Assembly: GCA_021234535.1 (NCBI GenBank)
Contig: CM037842.1
Location: 4,243,315 to 4,307,314, forward strand
Source of the DNA: Stichopus chloronotus
Lineage: Eukaryota; Echinodermata; Holothuroidea; Aspidochirotida; Stichopodidae
Direction: 5' to 3'
DNA: 64,000 nt
The notes under the pieces: model-generated
The model's input: the letters and a program-made list of their open reading frames with translations, nothing else
What the model was told of the DNA's origin: nothing
Databases searched by the model: none
Shown here: positions 45,045-56,787 of the stretch, piece by piece
Layout of the letters: each line of letters opens with the position of its first letter
Position numbering within the stretch: the stretch's first letter is position 1
Translations under genes and position numbers: made by a program

Positions 45045-48000
45045 GTCATTCTTATGCAAGCGACAAGGCGCGGTATTAACCATCAACAGCAGAATTGTGT
45101 GTTATCAAAGTAAACGCTTGTCTTTTACTCTTAAACATCAGAGAGCTTTAAACATCAAAGAAACAACAACTTCTGAGGGGACGAAATCTCTGAGCCCAGT
45201 GGATTGAAATCATCCGGATTTTTCCCAATTTGAAGCATTTGTAGAGGCAGAGTTAAGTTACAATATTACAAATTATTACAAATTACAATTTCCATACCAA
45301 AACCTTAATACAAGACTAGCCGTTTTGAAGGTAGATCATGCAGTCATTACAAAGTGCAATTCAACTGCTTTCAAGTAAATACTGACGGGTGTCAATGCCT
45401 TCACAATTTTGTTTGCAATCCGTTGCTTATTAACGATTGCAAGTAAACTTTAACATCAAATATTTGTGTGTGTGTGTTTAACAGACTTCCTACGATTGCC
45501 TGAGTGACTGTATTAAATAAGCAGCTATATGCACCGACTTTGCACCAACTATTCGGACATTATGTATAGTATTAAGTATAGTAAAATTGTTTTGCGATAG
45601 CTAGGATGGCTGTTGGCCATGAGATTATATGTATTTAAAGGTTTCAACTTGCCTTCAGCTCACTTTAGGAAACTGATTAATTACTGTGTAATTGATTAGC
45701 TCTTTGATTTTTTGCAGTTTATCGTATTTCGTCTTTAACAACTCACATGTTCGAAATGTACTATTTATAACACGCTACTTATTTTAAACGTAGTTATTTG
45801 TTTACCGTCAGGTTTATTGTACGTGGAATACAAAGAAACGAAAGATGCCCTACGCACCTCCAGTTACATCCGTTCAGAATAAATGCAAGTTGACTTCACA
45901 CATGGTAATCATTGACGAAGAGGAATATTAAAAGACCCACTTCTTGAAAAAAAAAATAATAATCTGAACAAGATCGGACAGTCGCCACGTTGAAAGAAGC
46001 TGCTTGTACAATTTTAAGTGTCATGTGCATCTTTTTGTGTATTTCTTTAATAAAACATTAGGAGTAAGTGAGCATGGATTAACTTACAAACACTTATTTA
46101 CTTGCAAACATTTTCGTCATTATTTCAAGCTGGTTTTGTTGATCACATTCACAGGGGTAAGGATATGTGTTCATTTGGTATTAAAATGATCAGTAGAAAT
46201 GTTTGCATACTTGTAATTTTGTATTTATAAATTCACACTATGTGAATTTAAAGTGTTGTTACACATTCCTTTTTTTTTTTTTTTTGTCTTTTCAAAACTT
46301 ATTACAATACATCGCCTGTAACAATGCAGCTAATTTCCACAATGTTTTCTTTTTTATAATCTTTAGTATTTGTTGATTTCGGAGAAAGTGTCTTATCTGC
46401 AGGAGATTCGTATGTGAATGGTTGGTTGTATACTGTCAACTCTAATTAAACGCATGTGAAATCACAAATGTATTTGTAACCACCCCATTCATTATCAAGT
46501 TTTATCGATTATCGTTGACTGATTAAAATACAGCCTGCTAAAGACCTATGATACAGTCAAAACTGAATGGGATTGGGTAATCAGTTCCTCATTTGCAACA
46601 AAAGTCACGCAAAGTGTCTGAAAATGCATTAAAACCTTAAGGGGAACTTAAAAACATGAAAGAGAAAAGACTAGGATTCTTGATGAGTGCAATATGATGA
46701 TATGTTTATGTGTGTTAGGTGGCTTTCTTTTTTAAATAAAAAAAGCATGGATACGATAATATAATCATATGCATATGCAATCAAGGGGTTAATCGTCTAG
46801 AATGGGGTCAAGAACTAATTTAGGCAATTCGAATCTCCATAAGCAGACTTGTCTTCCTATAGCATTTTTTAACCTGTGGGGAAAGCCTGTTAGGATTCAA
46901 TTATCAGTTACATATGTATGAATATGTAGAGATTATGTTAATTAGTACAATATTTGGTGCTAGCATGAAGTCAATGTTGAAACAAAAATAAAGGCTTCAT
47001 TTTGAACAAGAGCAAATAGACGGGCTGACTTCCTCTTGCAGCATTATTTGGAAGTTTACGTCACTGAAGTTCTGGAATGATATTGTAGCTTCCGGGATAA
47101 CACTGTTAACTGCTAATACAGTATATCCTATAGTAATATCTTATAGTAAATATAGTATTTCACCTGCCGTATACTATACGTAATTTGTTTTAGGTCTGGT
47201 TTTTCCAGTGTTTATTTACTTTTGTGTAGTTCGTTTATTTATCATTGGTTTTCTTTGAAGTTTCATTTTTTGGCTTATGATGCAAGTATTTTCTTTTTTT
47301 ATTTAGACATACTAACATAAGCTAATTACCTTCATTTCGCAATATAACTTTTATTTACACTCATTATTAGATCGGCCTCAAATTATTTCAATACACAATT
47401 TTATGTAACATCATAGTATTTTCAAAATTATTGTGATAGTTGAATTAAGATTTTCAAATTCAAACTCTGGGTAAAACTTTTATTAGTCCATCCCAAATCT
47501 CTATATCACTTACGCATACTAACCGCCATACTTTATTGGAGGAAAGTTACGTTGACCCTTTCTGTAACTTTAATGACATCAAATATACAAAATATTTATA
47601 ATATAAACAGCTACCTGAGGGAGATCTCAGTAAAGCAGTTACACTTTGAAAATGCTATCCATGTATTTTGCAGGAGAAAGGACTAGCCATTACGAAAGAA
47701 CCGTTAACGATGAAGGTAAACTACGTAAACTGAAAAAGAACGACAGATATGGCAAAATTACAATGGGAGATGTTATCATCAATAAATCAGGAAACGATTT
47801 GAATTTATTGAACTATATATATATATATTCATAATTCAACAACATTAATTTCCTTTAAAACCAGGTGAACACTGGTACAGTGAAAATGTTAAAAAAAAAC
47901 TCTATTATCACGAAAAACTACTCTTGAACATGACGAGAAATCGAATATGGTCTTTGATCGTCAAAGTAATTACAGTCATTAGGGTGCTAATACAGTAATA

Positions 48001-49764
48001 CATAAAATAGTATGAATGTTACTGACATATCTTTTCAATAATGATCTTGCAATCAGTCCAACAATATTCGCATATCGTTAGTTAATAAAATAACAACACT
48101 GTGACTGGTAAATTAATTTTAATTTTTGGTTCATTACATCAACTTTTCTGATACATAAAATGTCAGAAGTATATAAAATGTAGTTTGTGTTGGAGAGGTA
48201 AGTAGCACTTTCAAATGTTACATGGAGAGAAGAGATACGACATATAATTTCAACATTTTTGCTTTTGAAAAATATCACAACACAAAGTTAAAATTTAGAG
48301 TTTAACCAAACTGACCTTTTTTATTCTTGTTTAACTTACTTTAACTCATGCAAACCATGATTTAATAGGAAAATAGCTTATTTTTATATTTTTACTTTTA
48401 GTGACGACATCAGTGGAGGGCATATCAAATGCAGATAAAGCAATTACCTGCAATTATCTTAAAAATAACAGCCTTTGTTTTTAGTGACTACAGTGAAGAA
48501 CTAACATCCAAAACAATAGAAACAACCACAAGGCCGGTATGTCAGATTTATCTTATATATTTGCTCTATCGATAAGTAAAGAAACATGTGTGGAAGTTAA
48601 GAAGTTAAGAGTTTAAGAATTAATTTTATTTGAGTTTGTTAGACCCAATGAATTGAAAATCATAGCACTCAGTCCATTGTCTTATTGGACAAAGGCTAAT
48701 TGTTAGTGCTGTTGATAAAAGTTTAAACCGTTAAAGTATGGTTGTATTTCAGTTTGATTCATATGACGAACTCTCTTTAAACTTTATCTATTTACCAAAT
48801 CTCTCTGAAACGTTGTTTGACTTTTCTTTTTGTAAAGACTCAACTTTATCCATGGATTGGGAATCAAAGTTCTGTCTCTTACTTTAGTAACCATAAACAC
48901 TTAGAATTACAATAACAACACGAAAAGAACCTTGCTTACTTTTTAGCAACCACAACGACAGAAAGTAAATGAATGATAGAAAGTATAACTCGGTTGCTCT
49001 TCCATTGTATTCAATACTTTCTGAAACGTGGTAATGGTATGTCAGTTGTGATATTGCAAACATGGTCCCTGTATGGTCCTCCTGGGGCGCCTAGCAAATA
49101 CCATCAGTATGTTTAACTAAAATGTTAAGAACTTCGAGAACGTGTGAGGTTACCTCAAAGGTCGTACGGCAATAACTGGTTTTTCGGTAACCATAAATTC
49201 GAAATAGCCCGTATACGACTACCTTAAATTGTGTAACTACCTGTTTGTTACCGTGAAAACGCTGTGGCAGTCTCTGTAATTGCAGTCGTCTGTAGATTTC
49301 GTAGATCCCACACCCCATAAAATTTGAATTAAACATAAATGACAACTTTCATGAAGTGTTGATTTAAAAATGCAGATATTACAAAAATATTGAATTATTT
49401 AGAAATATTGTAAGAGTTTCCATTTATAGCTTGACAAACCTGACTGATTTTTTCTTTTTTTACTCATTTTTCCTTTTTAGTCACTAAACCATGTAGCAAT
49501 GGTCAATACTCACATTTCAATTCTGCAGTATCTTTATAAAACAAAATTAACTTCCCAGTGACTGCAAAGAAGAGAAGTTTATCAAGTATGAATGAAACTA
49601 CGACACATCAAATTGAAGTTTCGTTGTAAGCTTTGATCATCAAAATAACCATCATTGTAAAACACACCAAAGACTGCTGTATTAATATTTTAAACCTTGA
49701 GCTTATGCCAATCTGGAAAGCTTGAACCAAGAAAAGAAAAAAACATATTGTGACTACTTTTCAG

Positions 49765-49818
49765 CAACAACAACGATGGCAAGTACATCAAGTAAGAATG
49801 AAGGAACGGCACATCAGA
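49765..49818 (+). pseudogene. Intact-looking stalk exon inside the pseudogene
   Basis: 54 bp, phase 1-1, acceptor cttttcag, donor gtgagg. An internal gtaaga could act as an earlier donor. It keeps a splice-competent form although its neighbours are dead. Confidence 0.6.
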
Positions 49819-50423
49819 GTGAGGTTTGGTTAGCATTGTTGATTTAAATAGCAAGAAGTGTAAATGCACCACAGTAAAAACTGCTCTATTAACATTTTCA
49901 ATTAGTTATTTATTGATGGATCTCTCAAACAAATTTTACACATAGTTTAGTAACTATGATTTACAGCGACAACAATTGAAAGTACATGAGATGAAAAGAA
50001 AGCAAAGTCACGTCCAAGTAAGATGTTCTCAGATTTGGTCTTGAAAGTTACAAAAAGTATAAACACACCACGTAAAGACTAATAGATCACTATTTTTTTG
50101 GCTTTTAACTTAAGTGTTGACCCTTTCAATAAAATTTTGTTCTATAGTTCAGTAACCATGATTTAAAGTTACAATACGGTAATTGCTTTTTCAGCGACTA
50201 CAACGATAAAAAGTTAAGTAAGAATGAAGGAACGACACATCAGGATGGGCTTTGCTGATTAAAATGACAAGAAGTGTGATCACAAACAAAAAAAAGAAAG
50301 TCTCCCTTGTTAACATTTGAATACTGGAAATATATTAATGGATCTTTCAAGAAAAAGTTGGTTTAGAAACCATGACTTACTGTTAAAATTAAGAAATAAT
50401 AATGTATGGGCATTACTTTGCAG

Positions 50424-50474
50424 GGACAACAATGGAAAGTACATCAAATCAAAAGGAAGCAACCGCAAGTCCAG
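50424..50474 (+). pseudogene. Intact-looking last stalk exon of the pseudogene
   Basis: 51 bp, phase 1-1, acceptor ctttgcag, donor gtaaga. The sequence after it has no lectin-domain exon. Confidence 0.6.
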
Positions 50475-50516
50475 GTAAGATATTAATTTAATGAAGCTTT
50501 TCGTGAACCTTGCTAG

Positions 50517-50699
50517 AGGGCTTTAAAGAGACTCTTACTCGTGAGGTGGCAAAGGAATCCTGAACTAGATTCATCCCATGATATTTTCGTGGAAGATGAA
50601 GAAGAAGAAATTTTCACTGAAAGCATCATATCCGTTATGGATAAGACTGACGGGCCAGAAACTCAATTTAGTTGGGGACGATGCAACAGAAATCACTAA
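50517..50699 (+). other. Short acidic open frame, unknown
   Basis: A 61-codon stop-to-stop frame including WQRNPELDSSHDIFVEDEEE and then EIFTESIISV...FSWGRCNRNH. Its composition is unlike the neighbouring AT-rich noise, so it may be a fragment of a gene or transposon. No start codon near its 5' end, no splice evidence, no family recognised. Confidence 0.3.
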
Positions 50700-51544
50700 C
50701 TTTGATAAGTTTGTGTCAATAAGCCACAACCAAAGAGAAAACTGATGATTGAATACATATAATGAACAACACACTTTCATTTGTTTCATTTTGTTTCTGT
50801 TATTATTCTATTTTGTTGGGGGCATTGCCTTTAATTGAAATGGTCCTTTCCTTTACTGTACATTGGTAAATACCCTCTTCTATTTTACGGTGAAGACGTA
50901 AAAGCGTTAATATGTAATTACATGAATACTGCCAATGTAAGCCTAAATAAGAAAGAATATTTCAATAAGTAAGTATGACTCCATTAATGAACGAACAGTG
51001 CTGATAACATTTCTATTTTACGGGCATCATTCTAGGGGGTAACATTTAAAAGCGCTTTCTCTTTCTCGAAAAGTCTTCATACTGTAGATGATGAAATGTA
51101 AGTTAGTTATTGTCGACGAACGAATCACTAACATTTAAGTCTGTCATATGCTCAAGTTTAACTTACTAGAATAAGTAGTACTACCGTCGGGAAATGTCCA
51201 GTATAGACTTTCTTTCTCAGACGAATTAATTGTTGCGGTGGTTGTTTGCCTGAATGAGGATATGTCACACAGAATATGGTTGAAAAGCATTCGACCAACA
51301 TGGCATCAATCCCTGTTGACTTTGTTAGATGTCCAGTAATGTTTACATAGTATAATAAAGTGAAGAAACCTCTCGCAGGAAGGATTATGTCCTCATACTT
51401 CCATTGTTTTTATCTTATCTGTGTACATGCAATGCGGAGTGCGATATTGTAGTTACTTTGAGGTTAGAGTGCATTATCGTTCTCTGAGTTATAATGGTAA
51501 CATAATGTATGGTTGAAAGTTGATATATGGGGTTCTAATCTGGT
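50700..51544. other. Intergenic, nothing recognised
   Basis: No repeat or coding signal seen. Confidence 0.4.
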
Positions 51545-52440
51545 ATGGTTCTCAAAGTGACAGCGAGAGCACCCCCCCCCCACCTGGGTAGGGGTCAGAA
51601 CGTGCGGAGATGTGTGGGGCTGAGTGTGGAGGAAAAATTGAATTTCCTTCTAGACTGCAAAGTTGCTGAAGGTGATAGTTTTTTGGGCGGTGACCCATGG
51701 TCTGAAGGTGTGTCTCCGGTCGGCATTTCAGGGTACAAGTCAAAAGTCAAACCGACATAAGCCCAGAGATAGTAAAAGAAAACAACAAAGCTATGTGGCA
51801 CTACATAAAACCTACAATTTAGTTCTACAGAAAGATAAGGGGAAGAATAACGGCAAATGGCAACATTAAGTTTGTAATCGACAGTAGGATTCTCTGCAGA
51901 GAGATCACCTCAAGTGAAATTTGGAGAGACAGGACAACAATTGGTAGTCCTTCATGATCTCAGACAAAACGTCTTAAAATTGGCACACGAGTCGTTTTTA
52001 AAGGGTACAAGGTACCAACCGCACATTAGACAAAATCTCAAACACTGTACACTGGCCTGGTGTCGGAGCCGATGTAGGCGGTCCTGACAATCTTGTGACA
52101 TTTTTCAGAGAACAATTTCAAAAGGTAGGATAATTTAAAGTACCATCAGGGAAAATGCCACTCATGACTTTCCCTTTCAAGAGAGTAGCAGTAGATATTG
52201 TGGGTCCTGTAAGGCGTACAACAGAGTGAGGGCACCGGTATATACTGGTATTGATGCTATGCTACTAGGTATAACGAAGCTGTGGCAATAAAGACAGTCC
52301 AAACTGAGGTGATAGAGTTAATAAATAATCTATACTCGCCTAGGAATTCCCAAACGAGTGTTGACAGGGAGGGAAAGGGAATCAGTTAACAGATCTTGGA
52401 ATATGGCTTAGCATACAGACATAGCCGTAACAATATTACT
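51545..52440 (+). mobile_element. Degenerate Ty3/gypsy-like retrotransposon pol fragment (integrase)
   Basis: After translated pieces are allowed to change frame, the plus strand shows an integrase zinc-binding region (LAHESFLKG, then a WPGVGADV stretch, then SCDIFQRTISKG) and the start of the catalytic core (FKRVAVDIVGP, then GHRYI). The order is that of Ty3/gypsy pol. Many stops and frameshifts mean it is a long-dead copy. No LTRs were identified. The G/C-rich left end (51545-51760) probably belongs to the same insertion. Confidence 0.7.
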
Positions 52441-54129
52441 TAGCATATTTAGGGTTTAAGCAAAGAAATTGGAATACCTACAGTTGTAGAAAATGAGTAG
52501 GACGAAAAAAGAAAGCCGGCAAACGTGAAATCAAAGAAAAAAGTAACTTATAGTCAAAACCTTCGTTTTAAGGGAGAAAGCCACTCCCACAGTTCTTGTA
52601 TTTCTCTTACTCAATATACTTAAAAAGTTAGCCATTGCCGGGTCTTTGATTGTATTATTCAAGTCTTTGTTTTGGGGAGGCTAAAGAAAAGGAAAGGACC
52701 CGAAAAACTGCAAAAAAACAAATCCTATCTCTGAGAGTAAGTGAGGAAGAGCGAATGAGTACGGAAGACGATAGGGGTAAGATATGCAACTAAAATTTGC
52801 CCTCTTATTTTTTTTTTTTAGTTTACATTACACGGAGAATATATTGTTGGTGAAGTTGTGTATTAAATTCTTGACCTACATTAATATTCAGCCATTTTCA
52901 AACAGTACTGTATTAAATTTTCAACAACATCTGAGATTTTGTTGAGTTTGCAAAGGCGATACCATATGACAATATGAAGGTCGTTTTCTTTGACCATCCG
53001 ATCATTGACCACACTCAATGTGAGACTAATGCAACCAACATGACTGCGTAAATGGAAATGGAAACTTGAAGAGCTGGAGACGTATGGTTCAATACCGTAT
53101 TAAATCCCACAAGAGGTTGGATTGGGAAATTCAACGTCTTCCGTTACATGTATAGACAGTTTCCGAAGGACGTGTTTTCTCTCTTTCCACTGGGGAATTA
53201 CTGAATGTTTTGGTCCACGTTCAGGAAATTGTACAATAGTTCTTGTTTTACTTTCTTGTTTTTGTTTTTCTTTGCTGTTTTTGTTCAAGTCCGCTTCCTT
53301 GTTTGTTCTCATGCATCAATATACTGGTAAACATCTGAGTGCGTCCTTGCATGGGATTTTTCGTCTGGTGATTTAAATAAAATGAACCACCTCACTCATT
53401 TTCGTTTACCTGAACTTAAGGATATTGTAAGGAACAAAGTTGTATGTGATATTGACTACCCACAGTCACATAATGATAAGTCTTCTCCTCTGTTTGGTCT
53501 AAAATTAATCTAAGATCGATATGCGGTAGCAGTTCTTCAAGTTTGTTAAATTATTTGCTTTTCTGTCATAACTCTGGACGAAATAATGGAGAGGCACGAT
53601 GTTACGTTTAAAAACTGTATCCTATTTCCAAAATAAACGCGGTCCAAGTCCCAGTTAAAATTAAGCCAGTTTAAAATGCCAATTGGAGAACAGTGTATAG
53701 GATGAAGCTCGAAACTAGTAGCCCCTCCACCGTTCCGAGGTCCTTTAACACTTATCATTTGTTGCTGCCTTTCCGTTGCTCCCTGTCTGAAGTGTACCCA
53801 GTGGTTTCAATTCGCACAGTATTTCGTTTTCTGTTGCTCTACTCCCATATCTGTAATCTGTATTTCTTTCTTTCATTTCCTTTCGTTTCCTTTCCTTTCA
53901 TTTCGAGCGTCGTGGTCATCTTGCTTAACTACAGGTACTGGCCTACTGCAGTTCAACTATAACAAGGTTCCTAGCCCGGAGTCCACTCCTAAGCTCAGAG
54001 TCACCATTTAAAATGTTAGCAGGTACCACACTTGTTGCTCATTTTGTCTTACTGTTGGTATACATTTAGAAAATCAAACCTTATAAGCATTTCAACCAGG
54101 ACGTACAACTTCAAAGGTGACTGAAGCTT
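52441..54129. other. Intergenic, nothing recognised
   Basis: Short open frames such as 53122-53376 plus are not supported by motifs. Confidence 0.4.
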
Positions 54130-54477
54130 AAAGGGAAAGAGGGCGTTTATTTAAAGAAAACATCCATATTTTTAAAACCAATGTTTGTGCACATAGAATG
54201 GTAGATTCTTCACAATAAGGAAGGAAAGTAGTGTTCTTTTCAATACATAACTCTCTCGCAGATAGAAATCCAGTTATTTCTTGCTCAACAATAATTTGTT
54301 CACCCAAACTTTTCAAAATTCAAATGATGCATCTTCGGTTACTCTTCACATGCATAATGTTTTGAGAAGATAAAGTTTTCGCTGATGTTTATTGATGACA
54401 CTGGATGGTTTAACAATGATTAAAGTTATTTTCTTTGTATGCCATGTTGGTACATTCTAAACACCCTATTTCCCTTC
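54130..54477. mobile_element. MITE family X, copy 2
   Basis: Left aaagggaaagagggcgttt, right aacaccctatttccctt. It is colinear and closely similar to 32415-32763, including internal phrases such as gttcacccaaacttttcaaa and cacatgcataatgttttgag. Confidence 0.85.
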
Positions 54478-56617
54478 AAGTCTGAGCTTGACATATTTTA
54501 TTGAAAGTAAAGCAACCGTTCCAAACTATTTTATAGTCTATTGAAACACTTTAATTTGCAATTGTTGTAATTCTGTTGCACGTAGTTGTACTTCAAAAAA
54601 CATGAACAGTAACACGTGAATATACGTGCTAGCTGTTATCTTCTGCAAGATCGTGGTCTTGAACGTGTCTTTCAGTAATAAATACTGTAAAGGTGGTAAA
54701 CAAGGGTCCTGCGCCAACACCATCAATGTCCCTTATGCCAGAGTACACCCTTGGCAACAGTACTGTGGACGCTGTAGCTGTTCAACTATAGCGAGCAGGT
54801 TATGCGTAAAAACTGTGGCTTCTCTCCAAGTGAAGATTACCCTGTGGTGACACAGCTTACCATCTACTTGTTCAAGTTGCTAAATTCATAGTTCAACTCA
54901 TCCAACTGTCTTGGATCATCACCATAAAACTTAAATTTTAGAAATTTCTTAACATATAGACCCACTTGATTTGTGTAGACATAATACGGGATTATGTGAC
55001 AAAAATGAATTCTTCGTGGCTCATACATGGGATTTTCCCAGCATCAAGATGCTTTCCTGCAATTGTCCAAAAAAGTATCTAAAATCCTGTGCCATTTTTT
55101 GTTCTAGTTAAGAGATTGAATTGAATTTACAGGAAATACTGTCAGATAGCCAAATTAATTATTTCCTGAGTCTTGTAAAGCGATATTCCTTACGAGATAT
55201 AAATTGACTTAGCGCAGACGGTTCATCTATATCTCATTTCAAAACAGCTTCGGTAAGGTGCATATAGGGATGCAAAGGTGTTCTGAAAGACATTAAAAGA
55301 AATTAAAAGCAGATCAACCTGTTTGAGGGAAGTATCAAGTTCAACGAAGGAATCTTCTTTTTCTGCTATAAATTGAGCTGGCCAAAATGGACTCATGTAA
55401 GGACTAGCTATAGTACATTTGCAATAGTAGGCCTAAAACGTACGTTTCATAAATACAGGCCATAGGGTTATGAGACATGGGGAAGACGGGAATTGCTCCA
55501 AGAAAATTGCTATGTTTAGGCATATTTTGAATGTTTTCGGACAAATAATCTGCATAAAAAGCATTTGCCAGGTTCATCTTAGAAAAGCAGGATCTCAACC
55601 TGAAACTCTATAAAGTGTGAAAATGGTGTGTTGAAGCCGCGTTGACAATTAGCCAGTCATCGTCTTCTATAACCGGCTTAGAAATTACAGCATGTTGTTC
55701 TTTTTTGCAAACCATGGTTTGCCACCCCAGACTAAAGGGTTTCCAAAGATACTGTATTTACTCATAAACTGTGCAATACACAGCCACTAATTGTGACGTA
55801 TTCTACCAGGTTTACCAGGCTGAATTGTCGATATTAAAAGTCATTTTCTGTAACCACACCGTGCTTTAGTGAGGTTTAACATTATGGTAGCAATAACCGT
55901 CTTTGGTCAGGTTTATCAATTCATGAGTGATGATCCACATGATCAATTACACCTTTTCTTTAAAATAGTTCAGATGTTTTTTTTCAATAGAATGTCTCGG
56001 CTTTCTTGAGCTGCATGGCGGTGGAACATTTTGAATTGCGGTGTCACAATCGATTACCGTTTTTTTTTTTTTTTTTAGTATTTGCAGAAATCTGCAATTT
56101 TTAAGAAAATTAATTTAATATCCTCAATTAGGCTGAACAACCACCAGAGGCAGCTAAAAGGTCGACATAATCTTAAACCTTTCAGGCTGGTGATGGTTTG
56201 TAGACAGGGGACTCGTTCTTTGTGACGAAAAATGGACAATGACAACTCTTAAATGGGACTTCTTTGCCACTTTTACTAATCATCTGAGAGGAGAAAGTTG
56301 TAAATTACTTTAGTCCCCAGGAAAACTGTTGAGTGGTCGGAGTCTTTCTTATTCTTGTAAACTTGTCGTGAATGGAGCTCCGAAGCACGTGGTAGCTTAA
56401 TTTCAAGTCAGGAAGTGATAAAAATTGAGCTTAATTTCACTGATCAATAACACCTCTGCCATACGCACATCTAATATTACATGGACGTGAAAGAACAAGA
56501 GCCAAGCAAAGTAAATCACTCACTGAAAAAAATGACAATTGTGTATACAGTGCACAGTTGAATTGTTTAATTTTTGGTGCAATTTTTTATCTACTGCTGT
56601 TTTCCTGCTCAACCTAG
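54478..56617. other. Upstream region or intron of gene 4, nothing firm
   Basis: A Cys-rich 74-codon plus frame at 54626-54850 ends in a stop and has no clear splice context. Earlier exons of gene 4 should lie here or beyond but were not identified. Confidence 0.35.
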
Positions 56618-56787
56618 TCCAATATCCTACCTGGAACCAACCAGATGCGAATTTCGGACTTTTCGGAAGTGCCGACAGGGATTCTAGGACACATGAAATT
56701 GCAGTTCTACTAGATGAGTTGAAGGAATTGCACAATCTTGATGAAAAAGAATGGAAAATCTGTCGTAGTCAGTGGACTCTGTACCCA
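56618..56787 (+). CDS. Gene 4 exon a
   Basis: Acceptor ctcaacctag, donor gtaagt. It encodes QYPTWNQPDANFGLFGSADR, then DSRTHEIAVLLDELKELHNL and DEKEWKICRSQWTLYP. It starts with two bases of a split codon and ends at phase 0. Its LLDELKELHNLDEKEW part is likely helical. Confidence 0.68.

Larger units (their letters stand above)
43701..47673. other. Intergenic, no gene recognised
   Basis: Two short hairpins are listed separately. No signal-peptide exon for the downstream pseudogene was found here. Confidence 0.4.
47674..50474 (+). pseudogene. Decayed third paralogue of the mosaic lectin genes, opposite strand
   Basis: It begins with a module exon at 47674-47790 after tttgcag, reading GERTSHYERTVNDEGKLRKL and ending MGDVIINKS. 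Both cysteines and the Trp of the module are lost, and the donor is mutated (gaaacg instead of gt). At least seven stalk-exon relics follow: 48402 (VTTSVEGISNADKAIT, no donor), 48485 (one-base indel, early stop), about 48950, 49765-49818 (ATTTMASTSSKNEGTAHQ, intact), about 49967 (stop), about 50195 (stop) and 50424-50474 (GTTMESTSNQKEATASP, intact). No signal exon, C-type-lectin-like or SUEL exon was found. It is a fragment in inverted orientation to genes 1 and 2. Confidence 0.78.

Noticed and set aside
54626..54850. Cys-rich 74-codon plus frame (KYCKGGKQGSCANT...) as a possible upstream exon of gene 4
   Set aside because: It ends in a stop, has no convincing donor in phase, and resembles none of the other exons.
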